From Brevibacillus invocatus (GTDB taxonomy: Bacteria; Bacillota; Bacilli; Brevibacillales; Brevibacillaceae), in the NCBI RefSeq assembly GCF_003710915.1, contig NZ_RHHR01000015.1, forward strand, positions 62,001-126,000: a stretch of 64,000 nucleotides of DNA. The letters run 5' to 3'. Positions 16,898 to 26,217 of this stretch are shown piece after piece (position 1 is the stretch's first letter; each line of letters opens with the position of its first letter). Under the pieces are notes generated by a model. It had not been told where the DNA came from and searched no databases. It saw only the letters and a list, made by a program, of their open reading frames with translations. The position numbers and the translations under genes are program-made.

Positions 16898-18652
16898 ATG
16901 CGTGTAAGACAAATGACAGACGAAGCTTTTTTGCAATTGATCCGAGTATCGAGGCGAAAGGCGCCTGCGACCATGTGGATCAAAGGGGCAAGCGTCCTGA
17001 ATGTGTATACCAAGGAATGGCAGCAGCTCCACGTATACACGGCTGGGGAGCGCATCGCATACGTTGGCGAGCAGGAACCGATGGTAGATGGGGATACGGA
17101 GATTGTGGATGCGACAGGACAGTACATGGTACCTGGATACATGGAGCCGCACGCTCATCCTTTTCAGTGGTACAACCCTTATACGCTGGCTGATTTTGCT
17201 TTGCAGCGAGGGACCACCATGCTGATCTCGGACACGATGATGCTGATGAATCTGCCGATGGAGCAGGTGGAAAAACTCATGGAATCGCTCGCTTCTCATC
17301 CGGTCAAACAGTTTTTCTGGGGCAGACTCGATCCACAGACTGGCAAGGATCACCCTCATTTTACCAAGCAGGGTTTGGCTCGCATGTTGGAGCATCCTCA
17401 GGTGATTCAGGGCGGAGAGCTGACGAATTGGCAGGGTGTGCTAGGCGAGTCAGATGAGATCCTGTTTGGCTTGAAGCATACGCGGGATTTGGGCAAGCGG
17501 ATGGAGGGGCATCATCCCGGAGCATCGGCGGAGACGCTGAATACGGCAGGGGCAGCAGGGATAACAGCCTGTCACGAGGGGATTTCCGCCCAAGATCTGC
17601 TGCAGCGTCTGCGCCTGGGAATGTACGCGACATTGCGCCACTCCTCGATCCGTCCTGATTTGCCTGAATTGGTCAAGGGATGGCTTGCGCTCGGCCTGCC
17701 CTGGTCGCCTCGAATGATGCTTACTTCAGACGGGAGCACCCCTCCTATGCATCGGCATGGGTTGATGGATTATACGATCAAAGTGGCGATCGAAGCGGGG
17801 ATGCCGCCGATCGAAGCATACGTCATGGCAACGCTGAATCCGGCGGTATACTACGGGCTTGATGCTGAGGTAGGAGGAATCGCACCGGGCAGGATCGCAG
17901 ATTTGCTGTTGCTGCACTCTGAGGATCAGCCGACTCCCACCTTGGTGATTGCCAACGGCCAGCGCGCGGCTTCGAATGGGGACATCCTGATCCCGACAGT
18001 CGAACCTATCTGGGAGGAATGTCACTTTCCGCCTGTAGACCAGCTGGATAAAAAGGTGTCAGAGGAATGGTTCTATCTTCGCCAGGAAAACGGGGAGACA
18101 CCGATCGTGGAGATGCTGAACGCAGTGATCACCCGATTGCGGATGGAGGAGCTTCCTTTAAAGGAAGACGGGGTAGTGTCCTTGGAGCATGACCCGGAGC
18201 TAGCCTACATCGTAACCATTGATCCTTTTGGCAGACGAAAGACGCAAGCGGTGCTGTCGGGGTTCGGCCGCCATCTGGAGGGCTTGGCCAGCACGTATTC
18301 GGCTTCTGGTGAATGGCTGGTTATCGGGTGAGATCCGCATGTCATGAAAATGGCCCTGGATCGAGTAAGAGAGATTGGCGGAGGCGTCGTTCTGATGGAT
18401 CAAGGAAGTGTGGTCTGCGAATGTCCGCTTCCTCTGGCAGGGAGATTTTCGAGCGCACCGATGGAGGAAGTCATCGATATGGCGGAAAGATTGATCGACC
18501 AGATTCGTCAAAAAGGGCATGCCCATCTCGATCCGATCTATTCCATCCTGTTTTTTTCTTCGACGCATTTGCCGTACGTCCGGTTGACCGCGGAAGGAAT
18601 TGTCGATGTGAAGACGGGTAGGATTGTAGTCCCATCTCTCCCACTTGAATGA
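16898..18652 (+). pseudogene. yerA: YerA-like adenine deaminase family amidohydrolase, interrupted by in-frame TGA
   Basis: Read through one stop, this frame gives a 583-aa protein, the length of B. subtilis YerA (about 580). It has the amidohydrolase metal motif EPHAHP (83-88), the ITACHEGIS and LTSDGSTPP segments, ATLNPAVYYGLD, and an Ade-type C-terminal domain (ALDRVREIGGGVVLMDQG, PLPLAG). A single TGA at codon 478 (18329-18331) sits between ...EWLVIG and DPHVMKMALD in the same frame, so there is no frameshift. The truncated 477-aa product lacks the C-terminal domain. ATG 16898 follows AGAGGGAG. Position after the pur genes and before yerB matches B. subtilis synteny. Could be a true nonsense mutation, readthrough, or sequencing error. 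Confidence 0.8.
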
Positions 18653-18821
18653 TGAAAAGGCAAGGTAAAAAAAGGAATTACTGACAATGTGATTTTCATT
18701 ACGCAAAACATTAATGCTTTATCGTGATGAAGCAATGATATGTTCATTTGATTTCAATAACGGTCCATTTATCATGTTGATGTATCAGTTGAACATGTTT
18801 CTTTAAAAAATATTTTTTCTC
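18653..18821. other. AT-rich intergenic stretch, no gene seen
   Basis: Between the yerA-like gene and the livK promoter I see no credible reading frame, hairpin with T-run or repeat. The sequence becomes strongly AT-rich toward the promoter. Confidence 0.6.
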
Positions 18822-18849
18822 TTGTAAATTTTCAAATTTATTTTACAAT
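18822..18849 (+). promoter_or_regulatory. Probable sigma-A promoter of livKHMGF
   Basis: TTGTAA (18822-18827), 16-bp AT-rich spacer, TACAAT (18844-18849), preceded by an A/T-rich UP-like stretch. This leaves an untranslated leader of about 125 nt before the livK start. Confidence 0.6.
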
Positions 18850-18869
18850 AAGGAATAACCAAGCCAGCT

Positions 18870-18928
18870 CTATCTTGAGGCCTAGTAGAATCGGTAGATC
18901 GTAAGTCGCAACCTGCTAAGTAAGATAG
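18870..18928 (+). promoter_or_regulatory. Structured 5' leader element upstream of livK
   Basis: Just after the presumed transcription start, CTATCTT (18870-18876) can pair with AAGATAG (18922-18928), and inside it TAGTAG (18883-18888) can pair with CTGCTA (18913-18918), giving two stacked helices around a 24-nt apical region. A purine-rich linker and the ribosome binding site follow. I could not match it to guanine, preQ1, glycine, T-box, SAM or c-di-GMP leaders. Only the complementarity is seen; any regulatory role is inferred. Confidence 0.4.
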
Positions 18929-18982
18929 ATGGATGGGAGAAAAATAAAAATAAAAATTAATAAAAGGGGGATTCAATTCCGC

Positions 18983-20224
18983 ATGAAAAAATTCTCTCAC
19001 CTCAGTTTTTTATCTGCGGCATTGGCAGCAAGTCTTGCACTCACAGGTTGCGCGGGTGGTAACAGTTCGACAGGAAATACCAACAACAATTCAGGGGGAG
19101 GTACACCAGCGGCTCAACCCAACACTTCCGGCAGTGGCGGTGGAGCACTTGAAGTCATTAAAATTGCCACGCAGACGCCGCTTTCCGGGAACCAGTCATC
19201 GCTCGGGGATGCGATCAAAACCGGAGCTGAGTACGCACTGAACTTGCGTAAGGAAGAATTCAAGGCAATGGGCTTAGATGTACAGCTGTTCCCGCAGGAC
19301 GACCAGGCTGACCCCAAAATCGGCGTCTCCAATGCGGAAATGCTGATCTCCAATCCGGAAGTATACGGAGTAGTCGGTCACTTGAACTCCGGTGTTGCGA
19401 TCGCTGCATCGGTGAAGTACGAGGAAGGCAAGCTCGTCATGGTATCGCCGGCCAATACAGCCGTCAAGCTGACGGAAGAAGGCAAGAAGACCGTGCACCG
19501 GATTTGTGCGCGTGACGATGCACAGGGACCGAGCGCTGCGATGTACGCCAAAAACACCCTGAACGTCAAAAACGCTTTCATTATTCATGACAAGACCGCA
19601 TACGGCCAAGGTCTTGCTGACCAAGTAAAAATGCAATTTGAAAAAGACGGTGTTCCCGTACTCGGCTTTGAAGGAATCACACAAGGCGAGAAGGATTACA
19701 GTGCCGTACTCAACCAGGTAACGGTAGCCAATCCGGACATCATCTTCTTCGGCGGACTGTATCCGGAAGGCGGAATCCTGATCAAGCAAGCTCGTGAAAA
19801 AGGGTATAAGGGCTATTTCATGGGAGGAGACGGTCTGGACTCTTCGGATATGATCAAAATTGCAGGCGCAGCTGTAGAAGGTGTTGTGTTTACATCTGTA
19901 GCGGGTGACGTAACCCAGACAGAAGAAGGCAAGAAGTGGGCAGACGAGTACAAAAAAGTGACAAACAAGCCGCTGGAAACCTACTCGGTATACGGCTATG
20001 ACTCGATGAACGTCATCTTGAACGGTTTGAAGGAAGCGGTCAATGCCAACGGAGGCAAAAAGCCTACCCGTGAGCAAGTATTGGATGCCGTTCACAAGAC
20101 AAAGGATTTCCAAGGACAATTTACAAAAGTCACGTTTGACGACAAAGGTGACAACGTGCACTCCGACGTCTTCGTGTACCGGTACGACAAAGAAAAATCC
20201 AATTTTGTCGGAAAAGCCCAGTAA
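18983..20224 (+). CDS. livK: Branched-chain amino acid ABC transporter substrate-binding lipoprotein
   Basis: A 413-aa extracytoplasmic lipoprotein. The signal peptide ends in a lipobox LTGC with Cys23, followed by a Gly/Asn/Ser linker. The type I periplasmic-binding fold starts at IKIATQTPLSGNQSSLGDAIKTGAEYAL, as in LivJ/LivK, and includes VVGHLNSGVAIAAS and FFGGLYPEGGILI. The start is MKKFSHLS at ATG 18983, 12 nt after AAAAGGGGG; an upstream in-frame ATG at 18929 would add a non-signal extension. It leads a five-gene uptake operon. Ligand assumed to be Leu/Ile/Val or a related amino acid from family and context. Confidence 0.92.
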   Translation: MKKFSHLSFLSAALAASLALTGCAGGNSSTGNTNNNSGGGTPAAQPNTSGSGGGALEVIKIATQTPLSGNQSSLGDAIKTGAEYALNLRKEEFKAMGLDVQLFPQDDQADPKIGVSNAEMLISNPEVYGVVGHLNSGVAIAASVKYEEGKLVMVSPANTAVKLTEEGKKTVHRICARDDAQGPSAAMYAKNTLNVKNAFIIHDKTAYGQGLADQVKMQFEKDGVPVLGFEGITQGEKDYSAVLNQVTVANPDIIFFGGLYPEGGILIKQAREKGYKGYFMGGDGLDSSDMIKIAGAAVEGVVFTSVAGDVTQTEEGKKWADEYKKVTNKPLETYSVYGYDSMNVILNGLKEAVNANGGKKPTREQVLDAVHKTKDFQGQFTKVTFDDKGDNVHSDVFVYRYDKEKSNFVGKAQ

Positions 20225-20283
20225 AACCACATGATTGACCCATTCAACTTAGAATTCGCTTACGTTTAAGGCCTCATCCAGCT

Positions 20284-20310
20284 AGGGGCGGCACGAGAGT
20301 GTTCGCCCCT
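20284..20310 (+). terminator. Attenuator-like hairpin between livK and livH
   Basis: AGGGGCG (20284-20290) pairs with CGCCCCT (20304-20310), followed by a short CCTTTAT. Such hairpins after a binding-protein gene commonly reduce expression of the permease genes or protect the upstream mRNA. Confidence 0.6.
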
Positions 20311-20420
20311 CCTTTATGGAATTTCACGTCTGGACAGCTTGATTTTGTAGATGTGAATGGCGGCCATAAGTGATGCAGAAACGAACGACAAGTCTACAAA
20401 GGAATGAGGGATGGGTAAGC

Positions 20421-21374
20421 ATGCTGCTAAGCATTTTGCCTCAAGTGTTGGTTGACGGTTTGACGCTTGGATTCATGTACGCAGTCGTGGCCCTGGGCTA
20501 TACGATGGTTTACGGTATCCTGGAATTTATCAACTTTGCTCACGGTGAGATTTTCATGGTGGGTGCCTTCGTCGGCACTGAAGTGCTTCTGCTTACGGAC
20601 GCAATGGGTGCGTTGGAGGGAATGAATCCATACGTTGCGCTATTTATGACCATTATCATTACGATGATCATAACAGGTGCTTTAGGGGTAGGGATTGAAC
20701 GACTGGCTTATCGCCCGCTGCGTGGAGCACCGCGATTGGTTCCGTTGATCTCCGCGATCGGTGTATCGTTTTTGCTGCAAGACCTTGTCCGTTTTACGGA
20801 AGCTATCGCTCGTAATGAATTTTATCTGAATACGCCAATACTGTTTACCGGATCGGTTTCATTGTTTGGCATCGCAACAATACCCGTCAAGGGATTGATG
20901 GTTATCATCCTAGCCATCGTGCTGATGATTGCACTTTCGCTGTTTGTAGGCAAGACAAAGTGGGGAATCGCCATGCGTGCCGTCGCACAGGATCAGAGTA
21001 CGGCATCGCTGATGACCATAAATGTGGACAAGGTAATCATGCTCACCTTTTTGATCGGCTCCAGCCTGGGAGGAGCCACGGGCGTTCTGTTTGCCCAAAA
21101 CTACGGAACCATTGATCCGTACATCGGATTTATCCTTGGTATGAAGGCATTTACCGCCGCTGTTTTGGGTGGGATCGGCAATTTGCGAGGAGCGATGGTG
21201 GGGGGCGTTTTGCTCGGCCTGCTGGAATCACTCGCTGGCGCTTATATGGGACCATTGACCAACCAAGCGTTTGGTGCCGAGTACAAAGACGTATTTGCGT
21301 TCAGTATTCTAATCCTTGTGCTTCTCTTCAAGCCGGAAGGGCTGTTTGGCGAAGCTGTCAAAGAGAAAGTGTAG
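20421..21374 (+). CDS. livH: Branched-chain amino acid ABC transporter permease LivH
   Basis: A 317-aa inner-membrane permease. It opens with LLSILPQVLVDGLTLGFMYAVVALGYTMVYG and the INFAHGEIFMVGAF motif typical of LivH, and near the C-terminus has FTAAVLGGIGNLRGAMVGG, the cytoplasmic coupling segment that contacts the ATPases. ATG 20421 follows GAGGGATGGG; an earlier in-frame ATG at 20370 lacks a ribosome binding site and would add 17 polar residues. Forms the translocation pore with LivM. Confidence 0.93.
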   Translation: MLLSILPQVLVDGLTLGFMYAVVALGYTMVYGILEFINFAHGEIFMVGAFVGTEVLLLTDAMGALEGMNPYVALFMTIIITMIITGALGVGIERLAYRPLRGAPRLVPLISAIGVSFLLQDLVRFTEAIARNEFYLNTPILFTGSVSLFGIATIPVKGLMVIILAIVLMIALSLFVGKTKWGIAMRAVAQDQSTASLMTINVDKVIMLTFLIGSSLGGATGVLFAQNYGTIDPYIGFILGMKAFTAAVLGGIGNLRGAMVGGVLLGLLESLAGAYMGPLTNQAFGAEYKDVFAFSILILVLLFKPEGLFGEAVKEKV

Positions 21375-21383
21375 GTGAAACCA

Positions 21384-22667
21384 ATGGCAAATCTGGCCTT
21401 GAAATCATTCAAAGGTATTCCGCTCGTCGTCACATTGATTTGGATCGCAGCATGCGCCTCGGCATTGCACTTTCTGGATAAATCGGTTATCGCATTTCTC
21501 GGTATCCTGACCTCAATCGTTTTGATTTACTACACCAATACGAGCAAGCTGATCAAGCTCGTGATCGGCGCGGCCGTACTGATTATCATTATTCCGTTGG
21601 TAGCCGGTGAAAACCGCTATTACATGGAAGTGGCCTCGCAGGTAGGAATCTATGTCGCGATGGCGCTTGGCCTGAACATCGTAGTGGGCTTTGCGGGCCT
21701 GCTTGACCTGGGCTATGTGGCGTTCTTTGCCGCTGGTGCCTATGCATACGCCATTTTTTCTACCTCCCAAGCGAACGAATTTATTGCGGGCAATCTGTTC
21801 CCGTTGTCGGGTGACTGGTTCTGGCCGTTTCTGATCGTCGGGCTGATTGTCGCCGCCATATTCGGGGTATTACTCGGGTTGCCGGTATTGCGGGTAAAGG
21901 GTGATTACCTGGCCATCGTAACGCTGGGCTTTGGTGAGATCATCCGAATCGTCTTCAACAACCTGGATAAGCCGATCAATATCACGAATGGTCCACAGGG
22001 AATTACGCCAATTCCGGCCCCTGAGCTTTTTGGGATCAAAATGGGGACGCCGTTCTATTTTTACTTCATTGTATTGTTTGTCATTGCCTTTATCGTGCTG
22101 GCCAATATCCGCTTTGAACACTCTCGTCTGGGCCGCGCATGGGTTGCGATCCGCGAAGATGAACTGGCCGCGCAATCGATGGGAATTTCACTGTTGAACA
22201 CCAAGCTGGCTGCGTTCGCGACGGGAGCTTCCTTCGCAGGAGTAGTGGGCGTGATTTTTGCAGCGAAGCAAACCTTTATCGACCCTACCTCCTTTACGCT
22301 GATGGAGTCGATCGGGATTCTCGTCATGGTCATTCTCGGAGGCAGCGGCAGTATTCCAGGCGTCATACTCGGGGCTGCATTCGTTACGCTGCTGCAGGTT
22401 CAGCTCCTGAAGGAATTCTCCAACTTTCTGCACTCCTTACAGCAGTCAGGTATGATCAACCTGCCCAATCAGTTGGATCCGTCCAAGTTCCAGCGTCTCA
22501 TCTTTGGTATCATGCTGATCTTCGTGGCGTTGTACCGCCCGAATGGCCTGATTCCAGCGAAAAGGAAAACCAACGATATCGATGCGATCAAGGCTAGTCC
22601 GTTTGGCAGAGGAAAATTGGGAATTCTGAGCAAGCTTTCTCAGTCGTCGTCTGGTAAACAATCGTAG
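21384..22667 (+). CDS. livM: Branched-chain amino acid ABC transporter permease LivM
   Basis: A 427-aa permease with many hydrophobic spans. Family hallmarks include ALGLNIVVGFAGLLDLGYVAFFAAGAYAYA and AIREDELAAQSMGISLLNTKL, then ILGGSGSIPGVILGAA as the coupling region. ATG 21384 follows TAGGTG; a GTG at 21375 immediately after the livH stop is an in-frame alternative. About 65 N-terminal residues of extra hydrophobic sequence precede the conserved core, as is usual for LivM. Pairs with LivH. Confidence 0.93.
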   Translation: MANLALKSFKGIPLVVTLIWIAACASALHFLDKSVIAFLGILTSIVLIYYTNTSKLIKLVIGAAVLIIIIPLVAGENRYYMEVASQVGIYVAMALGLNIVVGFAGLLDLGYVAFFAAGAYAYAIFSTSQANEFIAGNLFPLSGDWFWPFLIVGLIVAAIFGVLLGLPVLRVKGDYLAIVTLGFGEIIRIVFNNLDKPINITNGPQGITPIPAPELFGIKMGTPFYFYFIVLFVIAFIVLANIRFEHSRLGRAWVAIREDELAAQSMGISLLNTKLAAFATGASFAGVVGVIFAAKQTFIDPTSFTLMESIGILVMVILGGSGSIPGVILGAAFVTLLQVQLLKEFSNFLHSLQQSGMINLPNQLDPSKFQRLIFGIMLIFVALYRPNGLIPAKRKTNDIDAIKASPFGRGKLGILSKLSQSSSGKQS

Positions 22668-22687
22668 CGAACAGGGAGGGATGCAAA

Positions 22688-23464
22688 ATGGCACTTTTGG
22701 AAGCTGTAGGGTTGACCAAGAAGTTTGGCGGTCTCGTCGCGAACCAGGATGTGACACTGAAGATAGACAAAGGAAGCATTACCGCTGTCATCGGTCCGAA
22801 TGGGGCAGGAAAGACGACCTTTTTTAACATGATCACAGGCTTTTACGAACCGAATGAAGGGGAAATCCTGCTGAATGGCAAAAGCATCAAGGGGCTGCGT
22901 CCAGACCAGATCGCCAGCAGAGGAATTACCCGAACCTTTCAAAATATTCGTCTCTTCAAACAAATGACAGCGCTCGAAAACGTCATGGTAGGTGTCCACA
23001 GCCGACTTTCGGCAGGCATCATGGGCATTCTCTTCAATACCAAGCGAGTGCGCGAGGAGGAAGAGAAGGCGCGGGTCGAAGCGTATCAATTGATGGAATA
23101 CGTAGGAATCGCCCATATCGCCAACGAAGCGGCGGGAAGCCTGCCTTACGGGTTGCAGAGAAGGCTCGAGATCGCCCGAGCGCTGGCGACCAATCCGCAG
23201 ATTATTTTGCTGGATGAGCCAGCCGCAGGGATGAATCCGAGGGAAACGGTGGAAATGACCGAATTTATTCGACTCCTGAAAAAAGAGCTGGATTTGACCA
23301 TCATCCTGATCGAGCATGACATGAAGCTGGTGATGGGCTTGAGTGAATACATTCACGTGCTGGATTACGGACGCAAGATCGCAGAGGGTTCGCCGGAGCA
23401 AATCCGGAACAACCCGAGTGTCATCGAAGCGTATCTCGGAAAAAGCGCGTCGGAAGTGTCGTAG
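22688..23464 (+). CDS. livG: Branched-chain amino acid ABC transporter ATP-binding protein LivG
   Basis: A 258-aa cytoplasmic ATPase. Walker A is GPNGAGKT (36-43); the signature is the LivG-type SLPYGLQRRLEIARAL, with no canonical LSGGQ; Walker B is IILLDEPAAGMN, followed by an IEHDMKLVMGL switch histidine. It starts at ATG 22688 behind GGGAGGG. Works as a heterodimer with LivF. Confidence 0.95.
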   Translation: MALLEAVGLTKKFGGLVANQDVTLKIDKGSITAVIGPNGAGKTTFFNMITGFYEPNEGEILLNGKSIKGLRPDQIASRGITRTFQNIRLFKQMTALENVMVGVHSRLSAGIMGILFNTKRVREEEEKARVEAYQLMEYVGIAHIANEAAGSLPYGLQRRLEIARALATNPQIILLDEPAAGMNPRETVEMTEFIRLLKKELDLTIILIEHDMKLVMGLSEYIHVLDYGRKIAEGSPEQIRNNPSVIEAYLGKSASEVS

Positions 23465-23478
23465 GAGGAGGAAGCGAT

Positions 23479-24186
23479 ATGGCCATGTTGGAGCTGCAAA
23501 ACGTTCATACCTATTACGGCGGAATCCACGCGTTGAAAGGCTTGTCCATCCAAGTGAATCCGGGAGAGGTTGTCACCCTGATCGGGTCGAATGGAGCAGG
23601 CAAGTCCACCACGCTCAAAACGATCTGCGGGCAGACGCGGGCGCGTGAAGGGAAAATCTTTTTTGAAGGCAAAGATATTACCCAGATGCGCACACATGAC
23701 ATCGCCTTGTTGGGAATTGCACATGTACCAGAAGGACGCCGTATTTTTCCCAAGCTGACGGTCCATGAAAATCTGGAGATGGGCGCTTTCTTCACCAAGG
23801 ACAAACAAGTGATTGAAGAGGGGATCGAGCGCGCCTTTCAATACTTCCCGCGACTCAAGGAACGGATCAGTCAAAAAGGCGGCACGATGTCCGGTGGCGA
23901 GCAGCAAATGCTAGCCATCGCACGTGGCTTGATGATGAAGCCGAAAATTTTGATGCTGGATGAACCGTCGATGGGGCTGGCGCCAATCCTCGTGGAGCAG
24001 ATTTTTGAAATCATTACGGAACTGAACCGCGAAGGAACGACGATTCTGCTGGTGGAGCAAAACGCCAACCAGGCCCTGTCAGCAGCGCATCGCGGATACG
24101 TCATCCAGACAGGTGAAATCATTCTGAAGGATGATGCGAAAACATTGTTGGCCAACCCGCAGGTGCGGGAAGCGTATTTGGCATAG
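23479..24186 (+). CDS. livF: Branched-chain amino acid ABC transporter ATP-binding protein LivF
   Basis: A 235-aa ATPase, second of the LivG-LivF pair. Walker A GSNGAGKST (36-44), signature MSGGEQQMLAIARGL, Walker B ILMLDEPSMGLAP and H-loop region LLVEQNANQAL, where Glu-Gln replaces the usual histidine as in known LivF proteins. ATG 23479 follows GGAGGAGG. Last gene of the operon; a terminator follows 11 nt after the stop. Confidence 0.95.
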   Translation: MAMLELQNVHTYYGGIHALKGLSIQVNPGEVVTLIGSNGAGKSTTLKTICGQTRAREGKIFFEGKDITQMRTHDIALLGIAHVPEGRRIFPKLTVHENLEMGAFFTKDKQVIEEGIERAFQYFPRLKERISQKGGTMSGGEQQMLAIARGLMMKPKILMLDEPSMGLAPILVEQIFEIITELNREGTTILLVEQNANQALSAAHRGYVIQTGEIILKDDAKTLLANPQVREAYLA

Positions 24187-24197
24187 GGATTGTGGGG

Positions 24198-24232
24198 ACC
24201 GATGGAGTCGGAAATGACTTCGTCGGTTTTTT
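24198..24232 (+). terminator. Terminator of the liv operon
   Basis: ACCGA (24198-24202) with TCGGT (24223-24227) and an inner GAGTC/GACT stem are followed by TTTTTT. Confidence 0.75.
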
Positions 24233-24247
24233 CATTTGAAAGCACGT

Positions 24248-24642
24248 AATCCAAGCTTCAGTGGTGGGCAGGAAACAGGAGAAAACGCTCCAGATTCTTG
24301 GGCTGCCTGCACAGGAGATTCACTGCCCGACTCGGTAAAAAAATCTCTATCGAGGCCAGTTCAAGGAGGAGCGACCACGTATAAGCGGAAGGTTTTTATG
24401 CGTTCCAGAAAGTTAAGCAAAGTTGCATTGACATGTGAAGCACTTAAACTTCCTTACACGTTGAAAAAAACGAAACCGCGTCCAAAGCAGTCGCTTCAGG
24501 AAGTCTCTCAAGGGGTGGATGCTTAAAGGCGTGTTTCGTTTTTTTCACGGAGCTGGACAGGAATGACCCTCAGTGGGAATCCCAAGAACTTGTGGCCTTT
24601 TCTTCTTTTTTCTCTCCTCCACCATAGCATGGATCGATAACT
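24248..24642. repeat. Fold-back (MITE-like) repeat, copy 1
   Basis: A 395-bp non-coding element. Its left end (GTGGTGGGCAGG at 24261, then GAAAACGCTCCAG and TTCTTGGG) and its right end read in reverse complement (TGGTGGAGGAG, GAAAA, TTCTTGGGATTCC) are similar, forming imperfect terminal inverted repeats. The centre carries GAAAAAAACGAAAC and GTTTCGTTTTTTTC as inverted arms. Related copies lie at 50677-50766, 62737-62927 and 63020-63238. The short open frame inside is probably not a gene. Together with the liv terminator it fills the gap before the mocR-type gene. Confidence 0.7.
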
Positions 24643-24724
24643 CTATGAAAAATGTCCTCCTGTTAAGAGAATTTTGATAAAATTCAATGAGAAATAGGCA
24701 CAGGTCCGTTCGGGAGGAAGAAAG

Positions 24725-26167
24725 ATGCTGGATATCAGTCCTCGCTTGGAGGAAGGCGGCGAACCGCTATATTTGCAGTTGTATCAATATTTCTGCACAG
24801 AGATTCGGGAAAGACGACTGCCATCTGGCACAAGGCTGCCTTCGGTGAGGGCGTTGAGCAAATTTTTGCACATGAGCAAAACAACAGTGGAGAGCGCCTA
24901 TCATCAGCTTTTGGCAGAAGGATATATCGAGAGCAGGGAACGAAGCGGATTTTACGTGGTGGACATTTCTTGGGATGGAGCGATCCGGGTCAAAAAGTCG
25001 GGTGGGGGAGGAAGCGTAGCGAAAAAAGAATGGACCGATCCCGAAGTGCCCTTCCCATCGATTCCGTTTCGCTACGATTTTCATCAGGCCAGGGTGGACC
25101 CGGATTCCTTTCCTTTTGAACTGTGGCGGAAATATACCAATCAAGTCACGAGGTCGGAAAACAAAAGCTTGCTCTATTACGGAGATCGGCAGGGTGAACC
25201 AGAGTTGCGGCAGGAGCTTGCTCGTTATCTGCGCCGAGCGAGAGGGGTGCAAGCTACGGCAGAACAGATCGTGATCGGGGCAGGGACGCAAACGATGATC
25301 AATCTGCTGGGATGTCTCTTTGGAATGCGCGGACAAGCCGTAGCGATGGAAGAGCCCGGCTATCAAGGCGTCCGCAGGGTGTTTCTCAATCAAGGCTTTG
25401 ATGTTCGGCCGATTCCCTTGGAGGAGGATGGCATCGATGTACAGAGGCTGAGTGAAAGTGGAGCCAGACTGGTCTATATTACCCCATCGCACCAGGACCC
25501 GACAGGAATCGTGATGCCCTACGCCAAACGCTTGAAGATGCTGCAATGGGCTAGGCAGGTAGAGGGATATATCATCGAGGATGACTACGATGGAGAGTTC
25601 CGCTATCACGGCAGGCCCATTCCGTCCCTGCAAGGCTTGGATACGGCGGGTCGTGTCATCTATTTGGGGACATTCTCCAAGTCGCTTTTGCCCTCGATTC
25701 GCGTCAGCTACATGGTCTTGCCGGAAGCGTTGCTGCCGCTCTATCAGGAGCATCTGGCCGATTACGATCAATCGGCATCGCGCATTCATCAACAGACGCT
25801 GGCCCTGTTTATGAAAATGGGAGATTGGGAGCGGCATATCCGCAAAATGAGGACGCTATACAAGAACAAGCATGATGCTTTGCTTGGCTTTTTGCGAGAG
25901 GAAATGGGAGATTCGATCCGCATTACCGGACACGACGCGGGGATTTCTGTCACGGTGGAAGTTCGGAGCAGCTGCACATCGCAGGAATTGACAGAGCGTG
26001 CGGCGTCCGCAGGTATTCGCGTCTATCCGACGGATCATAAATGGCTCCATCCGACGAGACAGGGCCACCCCAGCTTTCAGTTTGGATTTGGTGGACAGAC
26101 GGTGGAGGAGATGGAAGCAGGCATTCGTTTACTCGGTGAGATCTGGCGCCCCACATTCCAAGGCTAG
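24725..26167 (+). CDS. MocR/PdxR-type GntR regulator with aminotransferase domain
   Basis: A 480-aa PLP-dependent regulator. The N-terminal GntR winged helix covers about residues 12-78 (PLYLQLYQYFCTEIRERRLPSG, SKTTVESAYHQLLAEGYIES). A linker leads to a fold-type I aminotransferase domain with Asp287 in EDDYDGEFRYHG and the PLP lysine Lys319 in GTFSKSLLPS. ATG 24725 follows TCGGGAGG. Such proteins bind direct repeats and control adjacent genes; here azlC follows after 50 nt on the same strand and liv lies upstream, so control of branched-chain amino acid transport is a reasonable inference. Confidence 0.9.
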   Translation: MLDISPRLEEGGEPLYLQLYQYFCTEIRERRLPSGTRLPSVRALSKFLHMSKTTVESAYHQLLAEGYIESRERSGFYVVDISWDGAIRVKKSGGGGSVAKKEWTDPEVPFPSIPFRYDFHQARVDPDSFPFELWRKYTNQVTRSENKSLLYYGDRQGEPELRQELARYLRRARGVQATAEQIVIGAGTQTMINLLGCLFGMRGQAVAMEEPGYQGVRRVFLNQGFDVRPIPLEEDGIDVQRLSESGARLVYITPSHQDPTGIVMPYAKRLKMLQWARQVEGYIIEDDYDGEFRYHGRPIPSLQGLDTAGRVIYLGTFSKSLLPSIRVSYMVLPEALLPLYQEHLADYDQSASRIHQQTLALFMKMGDWERHIRKMRTLYKNKHDALLGFLREEMGDSIRITGHDAGISVTVEVRSSCTSQELTERAASAGIRVYPTDHKWLHPTRQGHPSFQFGFGGQTVEEMEAGIRLLGEIWRPTFQG

Positions 26168-26217
26168 TAGCGGGAAGCAGAACAGAATAAGAGAAAGTGC
26201 AGGAGTGAGAAGCTAGC

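Noticed and set aside
18870-18928. livK leader as a T-box
   Set aside because: No T-box sequence (TGGNACCGCG-like) and no specifier-loop layout; the leader is too short.
24236-24526. 96-codon frame after livF
   Set aside because: It lies almost wholly in the fold-back repeat, includes the liv terminator flank, and its sequence is not protein-like.
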